Source of the DNA: an uncultured Eubacteriales bacterium
GTDB lineage: Bacteria > Bacillota > Clostridia > Oscillospirales > Oscillospiraceae
Assembly (NCBI GenBank): GCA_900540545.1
Contig: UQGJ01000084.1
Span: 1 to 9,637, forward strand
DNA: 9,637 nt
Reading direction: 5' to 3'
The position numbers and the translations under genes are program-made. Below, in pieces: positions 1 through 6,130 of the stretch. Positions within the stretch are counted from its first letter, which is position 1; every line of letters starts with the position of its first letter. The notes below the pieces were generated by a model. The model was not told where the DNA came from. It did no database searches and saw only the letters and a program-made list of their open reading frames with translations.

Positions 1-2
1 GT

Positions 3-28
3 CCAGGGCCGCGGCCCTGGTTTTCTTT
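3..28 (+). terminator. Intrinsic terminator of an upstream plus-strand gene
   Basis: CCAGGGCCGCGGCCCTGG (3-20) is a perfect 18-base palindrome. As RNA it forms a 7-bp G+C-rich stem with a CGCG loop, followed directly by TTTTCTTT (21-28). This is the standard shape of a Rho-independent terminator reading left to right. The gene it serves lies outside the window and would converge on trmO. Confidence 0.7.
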
Positions 29-30
29 CC

Positions 31-58
31 GTTCTCTTTCTCAAATGAGAAAGAGGAC
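31..58 (+). repeat. Hairpin between the terminator and trmO
   Basis: CTCTTTCTC (34-42) and GAGAAAGAG (47-55) pair perfectly around an AAAT loop. In plus-strand RNA the stem extends to 12 bp through a G-U and two further pairs (31-33 with 56-58). In minus-strand RNA the G-U becomes an A-C mismatch. No T-run follows on either strand, so it is not a textbook terminator. It may protect the 3' end of the trmO message or of the upstream message. Its role is unknown. Confidence 0.45.
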
Positions 59-95
59 CCCCACCGGAGGCGACGCCCCCCGGAGGGGAACACGC

Positions 96-782
96 CTACA
101 CTGGTTCCACCTGACACACAGTCAGCACGCTGTCCCGCACGGTGAAGCGCACATTTACCCCCGCGAAACTCAGGCCGTAGACCCGGTCGGGGTCGGACTG
201 GTAGGAGGGGCGGGGGTCGTGGGCCAGGACGCCGGTCAGAGCCGCCCGCTTGTCCTCCGGCACCAGGGCCAGCCAGCGGTCCGGGAACTCCACAGAAAGG
301 GTGGTCCCGCCGTCGGGACCGGCAAAGCCCCCCGTGGCCTCGGGGTGGCAGTCGGCGTAGGGGAGGTAGGGCTTGATGTCGAAGATGGGGGTGCCGTCCA
401 TCAGGTCGGCCCCCCTGACCCGGAGGACGGGGCCGAACTCAGGGTGGACCTCCACCCCGGCCAGGGCCACCGAGGACAGGCCGATGGCGTTAGGGCGGAA
501 GGGGGAGCGGGTGGCAAAGACCCCCATGCGGGCGTTGCCCCCCAGCCGGGGCGGGCGGACGGTGGGGGACCAGGTGTCCCGGACGGCCTGGGAGAACTGC
601 CAGATCAGCCAGATGTGGCTGAAGTCCTCCAGGCCCCGGAGGGCGTCTGGGTTGCGGTACTCCGGCTCAAAGACCACCAGGGCTTCCAGCGCGTCCACCA
701 GGCCGCTCTGGCGGGGGATGCCGAATTTGGTGGGGAAGTCGCTGCGGATATGGGCGATGACGTGAAGGGGCGGGACGGACAT
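96..782 (-). CDS. trmO: tRNA (N6-threonylcarbamoyladenosine37-N6)-methyltransferase TrmO
   Basis: The 228-residue protein belongs to the TrmO/TsaA (YaeB) family. This cytosolic enzyme uses S-adenosylmethionine to methylate N6 of threonylcarbamoyl-A37, next to the anticodon, in certain tRNAs. Family signatures are visible in order: EDFSHIWLIW at about 52-61; RPPRLGGNARMGVF (77-89 region) running into ATRSPFRPNAIGLS at 90-103, the most conserved block; DLMDGTPIFDIKPYLPYAD at 126-144; and the C-terminal DPRPSYQ and YGLSFAGVNVRF blocks characteristic of the family. The length matches bacterial members. The ATG start is supported by a GAGGTG ribosome binding site seven bases upstream and by a sigma-A-like promoter (810-838). 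The gene stands alone, divergent from the EFR1 gene. Family assignment is firm. The methylation activity is known for the E. coli homologue and inferred here. Confidence 0.93.
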   Translation of the reverse strand: MSVPPLHVIAHIRSDFPTKFGIPRQSGLVDALEALVVFEPEYRNPDALRGLEDFSHIWLIWQFSQAVRDTWSPTVRPPRLGGNARMGVFATRSPFRPNAIGLSSVALAGVEVHPEFGPVLRVRGADLMDGTPIFDIKPYLPYADCHPEATGGFAGPDGGTTLSVEFPDRWLALVPEDKRAALTGVLAHDPRPSYQSDPDRVYGLSFAGVNVRFTVRDSVLTVCQVEPV

Positions 783-789
783 GGGCGGA

Positions 790-795
790 CACCTC
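790..795 (-). promoter_or_regulatory. trmO ribosome binding site
   Basis: Read on the minus strand this is GAGGTG, seven bases before the ATG at 782-780. It fixes the start of trmO at the MSVPPLHV reading. Confidence 0.6.
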
Positions 796-809
796 GTTTC
801 AGTGGGGAT

Positions 810-838
810 ATTTTACCCCGGCGGCGGCAAAAAAGCAA
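810..838 (-). promoter_or_regulatory. Probable trmO promoter
   Basis: On the minus strand TTGCTT (838-833, three of six matches to the -35 consensus) is followed after exactly 17 bases by TAAAAT (815-810, five of six matches to the -10). Transcription would start near 803, giving a leader of about 20 bases that contains the GAGGTG site. It sits in the only A+T-rich patch of the gap. Confidence 0.6.
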
Positions 839-842
839 ATCC

Positions 843-872
843 TTGACGACGGGCGGGGAAGTGGAGTACCAT
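843..872 (+). promoter_or_regulatory. Probable promoter of the EFR1-TPR operon
   Basis: TTGACG (843-848, five of six to the -35) and TACCAT (867-872, four of six to the -10) are separated by 18 bases. The predicted transcript start near 879 leaves a leader of about 27 bases carrying GGGAAAGG (887-894) before the ATG at 906. Only four bases separate its -35 from the -35 of the divergent trmO promoter, so the two polymerase sites should compete. Confidence 0.5.
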
Positions 873-905
873 GGAGAAAATGACGCGGGAAAGGCGGCGC
901 AAACC

Positions 906-1673
906 ATGACGACTCTGTTTTTCAGCCCCAAAAGCACCACCAAGCGGGTGGCCCAGACCATCAACCGGGACTGGCCGGACCGGCAGGACCGGGACCTGCT
1001 GTTCAGCCCCCTTCGGGAGGATTTGACCGTTCCGGCGGGGGAGCCGGTGCTGGTGTGCCTGCCGGTCTACGCCGGGCGCATCCCCACGGTGTGCCGGGAC
1101 ATGCTGCGGGACCACCTGAAGGGGTCCGGCGGACCGGCTATCGCCGTGGTGGTCTACGGCAACCGGGCCTTTGACGACGCCCTGCTGGAGCTGAAGGACC
1201 TGCTGACCGGGTGCGGGTTCCGCGTGGTGGGGGCGGGGGCCTTCGTAGCCCGGCACTCCATCTATCCCAACGTGGCCGCCGGCCGGCCCGACGACCATGA
1301 CCGGGCCGTGATGGCGGACTTTGCCGCCCGGTGCCGGGAGCGGGTGGCAGGTTTCGACCCGGACCACTGCCTGGATGTAGAGGTGCCGGGGAATCCGGCC
1401 TACAAGGAGAGCGAGATGCGGCGGGTCCCCATGGCCCCCGACTGCAACAGCTACTGCATGAAGTGCTACGCCTGCTTCCGGGCCTGCCCCACGGGGGCCA
1501 TCCCGGAGGACGCCCCCTGGACCACCGACCCGGACAAGTGCATGGCTTGCGGGGCCTGCATCTTCCTGTGCCCCACCAACGCCCGAGCCCACCGGGGGGA
1601 GGCCTACGAGGCGTCGGCCCGGGCCTTCGAGGCCAAGTGCGCCCAGCGCCGGGAGCCGGAGGTGTTTTTCTGA
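906..1673 (+). CDS. EFR1-family ferredoxin: flavodoxin-like domain plus two [4Fe-4S] clusters
   Basis: The 255-residue protein has an N-terminal flavodoxin-like half (about 1-150), with MTTLFFSPKSTTKRVAQTI as first strand and phosphate loop and LVCLPVYAGRIP as a second core strand. A C-terminal bacterial ferredoxin module carries two complete C-x2-C-x2-C-x3-C-P motifs: C184, C187, C190, C194 (CMKCYACFRACP) and C212, C215, C218, C222 (CMACGACIFLCP). This is the EFR1 arrangement common in anaerobic Firmicutes. Such proteins are expected to shuttle electrons in the cytosol between a flavin and the clusters; the partner is unknown. The open frame continues upstream to position 45, but that part is antisense to trmO. 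ATG 906 was chosen because it begins the family's typical first strand and lies just after a promoter. The phosphate loop is atypical: SPKSTTK where the family usually has SPTGTTK. The TPR gene starts 34 bases after the stop, which suggests co-transcription. Confidence 0.85.
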   Translation: MTTLFFSPKSTTKRVAQTINRDWPDRQDRDLLFSPLREDLTVPAGEPVLVCLPVYAGRIPTVCRDMLRDHLKGSGGPAIAVVVYGNRAFDDALLELKDLLTGCGFRVVGAGAFVARHSIYPNVAAGRPDDHDRAVMADFAARCRERVAGFDPDHCLDVEVPGNPAYKESEMRRVPMAPDCNSYCMKCYACFRACPTGAIPEDAPWTTDPDKCMACGACIFLCPTNARAHRGEAYEASARAFEAKCAQRREPEVFF

Positions 1674-1693
1674 GCCCTGGGTTGAAGAAAGAG

Positions 1694-1698
1694 AGGAG
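1694..1698 (+). promoter_or_regulatory. Ribosome binding site selecting a GTG start
   Basis: AGGAG lies nine bases before GTG 1708 and 18 bases before the in-frame ATG at 1717. The spacing favours GTG as the true start of the TPR gene. Confidence 0.55.
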
Positions 1699-1707
1699 AT
1701 TGAAGCC

Positions 1708-3201
1708 GTGGATTTGATGGAACAGTGCCAGCGCTGGAACGAAAACGACCAATTTCAGAACATCATCGACGCCATCGAGGCCCTGCCAGAGGAGGCGCGG
1801 ACGCCGGAGCTGGACAGCGAACTGGCGCGGGCGTACAACAACCTCGCCAAGCCGGGGGACCGGGCGCTCTTTGAAAAGGCCGCGGCCCTGCTGGAGCCAC
1901 ACGAGGCGTATTTCCAGGGGAATCACAGCTGGAATTTCCGGCTGGCCTACGCTTACTATTACCTGGACTGGGAGGGAGAGGCCCTGCGCTATTTCGAGCG
2001 GGCCCTGGAGGCCCGCCCCGGCGACCCGGATACCCTGGAGTACATCGAAGACTGCCGGAAGCGGCTGGCCCTGCCCCGATTCGAGACCCCCTTCCGGGCG
2101 CGGGTGGCCGAGAGCTGGGCGCTGTTCCGCCGGGAGGAGGGGGAGCTGCGCCGCCTGCTGGACCAAAAGGACCGGGAGGGGGCCAGCCGGGAGCTGCTGG
2201 ACCGGTGTCAGGCCGCCTTGGCCCCGGCCCTGGGGGACGCGAACTTTGAGTTGGGCTTCAACGGCCAGAAGTACGAGCTTATCCTCACCCCGGACGGCGC
2301 GCGGGACAGGCTGTTCCCGCTGGTCTACTTCCGGCGCTACGCGCCCCAGGGCGTGCTGGAGCGGTGGAACATCCTGGTGGGCCGCCAGCGGTCCGGGGGC
2401 TTCGCCCTGCGCCACGCGAGCTGCGAACAGGACATATCCGCGGAGGATGTGCAGGCGTGGGTGGAGACGAGGGGGGACGCGCCGGGGCACGGCAGCGTGT
2501 CGCTGACCCTCTACTGTGAAAAGCTGCTGCCCCTGCTGCGGGAGCAGGAGGGCATGGCCTGGTGGCTGCTGGCCACCCTCACCGACCAGGTCCTGGGAGA
2601 GGTGCCGTCCATTGCCTATCTGAACGGCATGGAGGTGGTGGATGCGCCAAAGGGGGAAAACGGCATGGCCCTCAGCGCGCTGCCCCAGGCCCTGGAGGCC
2701 ATGGGTATGGACCTGGCCCTGGGCGCGGAGGGGTATCTGGAAAACGGATACGTGGCCTACCAGATGGAGCCGAGCCAGGACCCCGAAGCCGACTGGCGGC
2801 TGGATGTGTTCGCCGGGTCCATCCGCTGCCCGGCGCTGCTCAACGAATATCTCCGGGGCGAGAGCCGCACCATGGACGAGTTCCACCGGCTGGGCGCGGT
2901 GCCGGGCTTTATCGTCTACCCCCTGGACTGCTTCGCCGGGGAGGCGGAGCGGGGCAAGGCCGCGCTGGAGTTCCGGGAAGCCCTGGAGGCGGCCCTGACC
3001 CGGGAGGCCGGGGCCGATGCCGTGACCTTCCTGGGCGGAGCCACGGGCATCTCCTGCGGCTATTTGGATTTCATCGCCTGGGACCTGGAGCCGGTGCTAA
3101 AGGCGGCGGCGGTATTTTTCCAGAACAGCCCCATGGCCTGGGCAGCCTTCCATACCTTCCGGCGCGGCGTGGGTACCGTGAGGCTGAAGCGGGAGGAGTA
3201 A
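1708..3201 (+). CDS. TPR-containing protein of unknown function
   Basis: The 497-residue protein is cytosolic, with no signal peptide or membrane segment. Residues 1-120 form tetratricopeptide-type helical repeats: SELARAYNNLA at 37-47, and FRLAYAYYYLDWEGEALRYF at 77-96 followed by ERALEARPGDPDTLEYIEDC. The rest is a conserved-looking alpha/beta region without a function I can name. It contains FELGFNGQKYELILTP-type sequence near 178-195, SLTLYCEKLLPLLREQEG near 264-281, and a second block (about 360-490) ending GGATGISCGYLDFIAWDLEP. I recognise this architecture as recurring in gut Firmicutes hypothetical proteins, from memory only. TPRs normally bind other proteins. It follows the EFR1 gene by 34 bases, starts at GTG with a well-placed AGGAG, and is closed by the terminator at 3239. 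Role in electron transfer or another pathway cannot be read from the sequence. Confidence 0.8.
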   Translation: MDLMEQCQRWNENDQFQNIIDAIEALPEEARTPELDSELARAYNNLAKPGDRALFEKAAALLEPHEAYFQGNHSWNFRLAYAYYYLDWEGEALRYFERALEARPGDPDTLEYIEDCRKRLALPRFETPFRARVAESWALFRREEGELRRLLDQKDREGASRELLDRCQAALAPALGDANFELGFNGQKYELILTPDGARDRLFPLVYFRRYAPQGVLERWNILVGRQRSGGFALRHASCEQDISAEDVQAWVETRGDAPGHGSVSLTLYCEKLLPLLREQEGMAWWLLATLTDQVLGEVPSIAYLNGMEVVDAPKGENGMALSALPQALEAMGMDLALGAEGYLENGYVAYQMEPSQDPEADWRLDVFAGSIRCPALLNEYLRGESRTMDEFHRLGAVPGFIVYPLDCFAGEAERGKAALEFREALEAALTREAGADAVTFLGGATGISCGYLDFIAWDLEPVLKAAAVFFQNSPMAWAAFHTFRRGVGTVRLKREE

Positions 3202-3238
3202 AGCCGCTTCGGAGCGCCCGGCCGGACGTTTTGAACGG

Positions 3239-3275
3239 AAAAACCGTCCCCGTCGAAGAGATGGGGGCGGTTTTT
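3239..3275 (+). terminator. Intrinsic terminator of the EFR1-TPR operon
   Basis: AAAAACCGTCCCC (3239-3251) pairs with GGGGGCGGTTTTT (3263-3275), giving 13 bp with one G-U, around an 11-base loop. The T-run forms the 3' edge of the stem. It begins 37 bases after the TPR stop codon and separates that operon from the next promoter by only 11 bases. Confidence 0.85.
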
Positions 3276-3286
3276 GCTGTATCCTG

Positions 3287-3315
3287 TTGAATTTATCACT
3301 TTATCATGGTAAAAT
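3287..3315 (+). promoter_or_regulatory. Promoter of the hydrolase-antiporter operon
   Basis: TTGAAT (3287-3292) and TAAAAT (3310-3315) are spaced by 17 bases, with a TGG extension (3307-3309) making an extended -10. Transcription should start near 3322, leaving a leader of about 26 bases with AGGAGAGGAG (3331-3340). This rules out the upstream ATG at 3306 and fixes the start at 3348. The spacer holds a tandem TTTATCA repeat and an imperfect palindrome, described separately. Confidence 0.7.
3292..3313. repeat. Tandem TTTATCA repeat and imperfect palindrome in the promoter
   Basis: TTTATCA occurs at 3292-3298 and again at 3300-3306, eight bases apart, with a third partial copy TATCAT at 3319-3324. 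TTTATCATGGTAAA (3300-3313) is a 14-base palindrome with one mismatched pair and overlaps the -10 element. The placement would suit a repressor operator, but no regulator gene is adjacent, so this is a suggestion only. Confidence 0.35.
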
Positions 3316-3347
3316 ACATATCATCTTTTCAGGAGAGGAGCCGCGAT

Positions 3348-3905
3348 ATGAGTCAAGAGGGCGAAAAGCGCATCCAGGCGTATATGGAGGGGCTGCATCT
3401 GGACGAACCGGTGAGCGCCGAGGAGTTCCACCAGTCCATCAAGAGCGCCTACAAGGACCGCAGCACCCAAATCTACTTTATCTGGAAGAAGCTCAAGGAG
3501 CTCTACCCCGAGGTGGACGCCAACCGGGTCATCCGGGAGGGGTCCTGGGAGTTCGGCCTGTGGCAGGGGCAGAAAATCGCCGACAAGCTGGGGGCCGAGA
3601 ACATCGGGCCGGTGGAGGCGGTGCTGGGCCAGTCCTCCAAGGGGGGCTTCCTCACCTTCGAGCAGGAGTTGCTGGAGCTGGAGGACGACCGGGCGGTGAA
3701 GATGTTCCACTGCTGCCCCCACGCCGAGGCTCTGGCCGAGCTGGGAGAGAGCCCGGAGACCATCAAGATGTTCTGCCGGGACATGCTGGGCCACTGCGAC
3801 TACGCCATCTGCGCCCCCTTCCCCAACGTGGAGATCGACTTCCCCACCACCGTGGCCGACGGCCAGGGAGAGGGCTGCGCCATGACCATCACCCGCAAGA
3901 AATAG
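3348..3905 (+). CDS. L-2-amino-thiazoline-4-carboxylate (ATC) hydrolase family protein
   Basis: The 185-residue soluble protein resembles the ATC hydrolase family. Characterised Pseudomonas members open the thiazoline ring of L-ATC to give N-carbamoyl-L-cysteine, a step in making L-cysteine. Visible features are an N-terminal helical region with IYFIWKKLKELYP and WEFGLWQGQKIADKLG, then a cysteine/histidine-rich core: FHCCPHAEALAELG (H121, C122, C123, H125), FCRDMLGHCD (C143, H149, C150, D151) and C155, and a C-terminal strand pattern ending ADGQGEGCAMTITRK. The start at ATG 3348 has an AGGAG seven bases upstream and follows a clear promoter. The antiporter gene begins 39 bases after its stop, so the two are likely one transcript. 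Family assignment rests on my recognition of the Cys-Pro/Cys-Asp core. Many gut homologues are annotated this way without biochemical proof, and the true substrate may differ. Confidence 0.7.
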   Translation: MSQEGEKRIQAYMEGLHLDEPVSAEEFHQSIKSAYKDRSTQIYFIWKKLKELYPEVDANRVIREGSWEFGLWQGQKIADKLGAENIGPVEAVLGQSSKGGFLTFEQELLELEDDRAVKMFHCCPHAEALAELGESPETIKMFCRDMLGHCDYAICAPFPNVEIDFPTTVADGQGEGCAMTITRKK

Positions 3906-3930
3906 GCAACGAGAGAGGCCAATTTGAGAG

Positions 3931-3935
3931 AGGAG
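3931..3935 (+). promoter_or_regulatory. Ribosome binding site setting the antiporter start
   Basis: AGGAG lies nine bases before ATG 3945. It lies inside the frame if translation began at the upstream TTG (3924), so the ATG giving MSEEKKKRVPKK is preferred. Confidence 0.5.
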
Positions 3936-3944
3936 CGAATCCAA

Positions 3945-5402
3945 ATGAGCGAGGAAAAGAAGAAGCGCGTGCCCAAGAAGCCCACCATGCTTCAGGCCGT
4001 CATCCCCTTGCTGGGGCTGCTGGTGTGCCTGGGCGGCGGTTACGCCATCCTGGGCCTGCCCACCCAGGTCTGTCTGCTGGGGGCCGCTGTGGTGGCCGGG
4101 GCCGTGGGCCTGTGGATCGGCATCGACTGGAAGGACATGGTGGAGGGCATGACCGAGAAGGTGACGGCCTCCTTCGGGTCCATCATGGTCATGATCTGCG
4201 TGGGGGCCATGATCTCCAGCTGGATTTTCTCCGGCACCATCCCCATGCTGATCTACTACGGCATCAAGCTCATCGACCCCCGGTTCCTGTTCGTCACCGG
4301 CTTCATCGTCTGCGCCATCATCTCCACCTTCACCGGCACTTCCTTCGGCTCCGCCGGGACGGCGGGCGTGGCGGTGATGGGCGTGGCTATCGCCACCGGG
4401 GCACCCCTGCCCATCGCGGCGGGGGCTGTGATTTCCGGCGCGGTGTTCGGGGATAAGCTCTCCCCCTTCTCCGACACCACTATGCTGGCCCCTGTGGCCG
4501 CCGGGTGCGACCTGTACGACCACATCAAGCACATGGTCTACACCACCGGCTGTGCCACCATCCTGTCCCTGGTGGTCTACTTCATTGCCGGCATGACCCT
4601 GCCCAAGACCAGCATGGCCAGCCCGGAGCTGGTGGACCAGATGCTGGGGACCCTGGAGACCATGTTCCACTTCAACCCCCTGCTCCTGCTGCCCCCGGTC
4701 ATCGTTCTGGTAGGGGCCTACTTCCGCAAGCCCACCGTGCCCTGCATGCTGCTGGCCTCTATTCTGGCCATCTTTATGGGCATGGGCTTCCAGGGCTTTG
4801 GCTTCAAGACGGGCATGACCGCCTTTTACAGCGGCTTCAACGTCTCCATGACCGGCTTTACCGGCGAGGTCATCCCCCAGATCAACACCCTGCTGAACCG
4901 GGGCGGCCTTATGGGCATGATGGGGACCATCCTGCTCATTTTCTGCGCCTTCGCTTTCGGCGGAATCTACTCCAAGTCGGGGTGCATCACCGTCATTCTG
5001 GAAAAGCTGATGAAGGGCATCAAGAGCGTGGGCAGCCTCATCACCTCCACGGTGGTCTCCACCATCTTCATGAGCCTGGTCACCGGCAGTTCCTATCTGG
5101 CGATTCTGGTCCCCGGCGAGATGTTCTCTCCCGCCTTCGACCAGTTCGGGCTGCACCGGAAGAACCTGTCCCGGACCCTGGAGGACGCGGGGACCTGCGT
5201 GGTGCCACTGGTGCCCTGGGCCGTGGCCGGTACGTATATGGCCACTACTCTGGGCGTCCCCACGGTGCAGTACCTGCCCTGGGCGGTGCTGTGCTACTCC
5301 AGCTTCGTCTTCGCCATCATCTTCGGCTTCACCGGCCTGACCATCAAGAAGGCCGACGGGACCCCCCTGCGGGGGAAAAAGGCCGTGGCGGCGGGGAAAT
5401 AA
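3945..5402 (+). CDS. nhaC: NhaC-family Na+/H+ antiporter
   Basis: The 485-residue integral membrane protein starts with a lysine-rich cytoplasmic tail (MSEEKKKRVPKK) and then has roughly a dozen hydrophobic segments, the usual NhaC size. Family hallmarks are GTSFGSAGTAGVAVMG (131-146), containing the glycine/serine-rich core loop, and GDKLSPFSDTTMLAP (169-183) with D170, S173, D177 and T178, followed by DLYDHIKHMVYTT. Members exchange Na+ for H+ across the membrane. Related proteins such as Bacillus MleN couple this to malate/lactate exchange, so an organic substrate is possible. It lies 39 bases downstream of the ATC-hydrolase-like gene in the same operon, suggesting it moves that enzyme's substrate or product, or supplies ion balance. 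That link is inference. It ends at the strong terminator at 5416. Confidence 0.88.
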   Translation: MSEEKKKRVPKKPTMLQAVIPLLGLLVCLGGGYAILGLPTQVCLLGAAVVAGAVGLWIGIDWKDMVEGMTEKVTASFGSIMVMICVGAMISSWIFSGTIPMLIYYGIKLIDPRFLFVTGFIVCAIISTFTGTSFGSAGTAGVAVMGVAIATGAPLPIAAGAVISGAVFGDKLSPFSDTTMLAPVAAGCDLYDHIKHMVYTTGCATILSLVVYFIAGMTLPKTSMASPELVDQMLGTLETMFHFNPLLLLPPVIVLVGAYFRKPTVPCMLLASILAIFMGMGFQGFGFKTGMTAFYSGFNVSMTGFTGEVIPQINTLLNRGGLMGMMGTILLIFCAFAFGGIYSKSGCITVILEKLMKGIKSVGSLITSTVVSTIFMSLVTGSSYLAILVPGEMFSPAFDQFGLHRKNLSRTLEDAGTCVVPLVPWAVAGTYMATTLGVPTVQYLPWAVLCYSSFVFAIIFGFTGLTIKKADGTPLRGKKAVAAGK

Positions 5403-5415
5403 GTCTATAAACGGG

Positions 5416-5444
5416 AAAAGAGACGGCCATTGGCCGTCTCTTTT
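5416..5444. terminator. Bidirectional terminator between nhaC and the anti-sigma gene
   Basis: AAAAGAGACGGCC (5416-5428) and GGCCGTCTCTTTT (5432-5444) form a perfect 13-bp stem with an ATT loop. Each strand ends in a T-run, so it can stop both nhaC (plus) and the sigma/anti-sigma operon (minus), whose stop codons lie 13 and 5 bases away. Confidence 0.85.
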
Positions 5445-5449
5445 CTATC

Positions 5450-6130
5450 TTATGCCACAGTCAGGGTCACGTCGCCGTTGTCCAAAACTTCGATGTTCAG
5501 GGTCTGGGTGAGGGTGCGGCCGTCGTCGAAGGTGGCGGTCATGGTGATGGCGTCGTGGCGCAGGCGGTCGGGGAGGCCGGCGACGGTGACGTTCTCGTTC
5601 CGAAGCAGCTCTCCGGCGTCAAAGGGGTCCCAATAGTAGACCATCTGGTCCGCGGGGGCGTCGGGGCCGTAGGGGACGGTGAAGTCCTGGGAGCGCCAGA
5701 TCTGCTCCTGCTGGTCCGACCAGTCCTTGAAGGTGAGGTACTGGTTTTCCGTGGTGAAGCGGATGGAGGCCACGCCCTCGCCCCCCAGGTAGAAGAGGAC
5801 CCCGTCGCCGGAGCCGTCGTCATTCAGGTGGCCCCCCTGGAGCCAGGAATCGCCGCTGGTGAGCTCCTGGCCGCTGCCGAAGGCGTAGACCTGGAGGGTG
5901 AGGGGGGAGGCGCCGAAGAGCTGGAAACAGGCCGCGCAGACCAGGCACAGGGCCAGGCAGGCGGCGCACACCCGCAGGAGATAGGGGGGACGGCGGGTGG
6001 AGGTGGTGGATGCAGGTTTCATATGGGTTCGCTCGTTCCTTTCGTGCAGCAGATTGCGGAGCATCCGCTCCCGCTGGAGTTCAGAGGGAGCGGCGGCGTC
6101 AAAGAGATCGTACAGTTTGCGGTCGGTCAT
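5450..6130 (-). CDS. Putative anti-sigma factor, single-pass membrane protein
   Basis: The 226-residue protein has a short cytoplasmic part (1-48, MTDRKLYDLFDAAAPSE with basic helical sequence), one hydrophobic segment (about 50-72) and an outside domain of about 150 residues rich in beta-type sequence, ending IEVLDNGDVTLTVA. It overlaps the 3' end of the ECF sigma gene by 32 bases and has its own GGAGGG site nine bases before ATG 6130, the usual arrangement of a sigma factor with its membrane-bound anti-sigma factor. I do not see the zinc motif H-x3-C-x2-C of ZAS-type anti-sigma factors, and I do not recognise the outer domain, so function rests on context and topology. The membrane helix is odd: C55, C58, C62, C65 and C68 fall on about one helical face. 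A lipoprotein reading is unlikely because no cysteine has a proper lipobox before it. Confidence 0.65.
   Translation of the reverse strand: MTDRKLYDLFDAAAPSELQRERMLRNLLHERNERTHMKPASTTSTRRPPYLLRVCAACLALCLVCAACFQLFGASPLTLQVYAFGSGQELTSGDSWLQGGHLNDDGSGDGVLFYLGGEGVASIRFTTENQYLTFKDWSDQQEQIWRSQDFTVPYGPDAPADQMVYYWDPFDAGELLRNENVTVAGLPDRLRHDAITMTATFDDGRTLTQTLNIEVLDNGDVTLTVA

Noticed and set aside
45..905. Upstream in-frame extension of the EFR1 gene back to position 45
   Set aside because: It is antisense to the well-recognised trmO gene, shows no protein family, and lies before the predicted promoter. The conserved first strand of the family begins at ATG 906.
871..909. A 12-codon upstream frame (MEKMTRERRRKP) whose TGA overlaps the EFR1 ATG as ATGA
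   Set aside because: It looked like a leader peptide with translational coupling, but its ATG overlaps the predicted -10 element and would lie upstream of the transcript start near 879.
1138..2886. Long minus-strand open frame antisense to the EFR1 and TPR genes
   Set aside because: Composition is Gly/Pro/Arg/Gln-rich with no recognisable domain, it spans two genes, and no ribosome binding site supports it. It is a by-product of high GC.
3306..3347. Earlier ATG start for the ATC-hydrolase-like gene
   Set aside because: The ATG at 3306 lies inside the promoter spacer, upstream of the predicted transcript start. ATG 3348 has a well-spaced AGGAG.
3321..5156. Long minus-strand open frame antisense to the hydrolase and nhaC genes
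   Set aside because: The translation is His/Gly/Gln/Asp-rich and low-complexity, and it crosses an intergenic region between two well-supported plus-strand genes.
5926..5984. Lipoprotein signal peptide in the putative anti-sigma protein
   Set aside because: The residues before each candidate cysteine do not match a lipobox (the -3 position is cysteine or otherwise wrong), and about 50 residues precede the segment, which fits an internal membrane anchor better.
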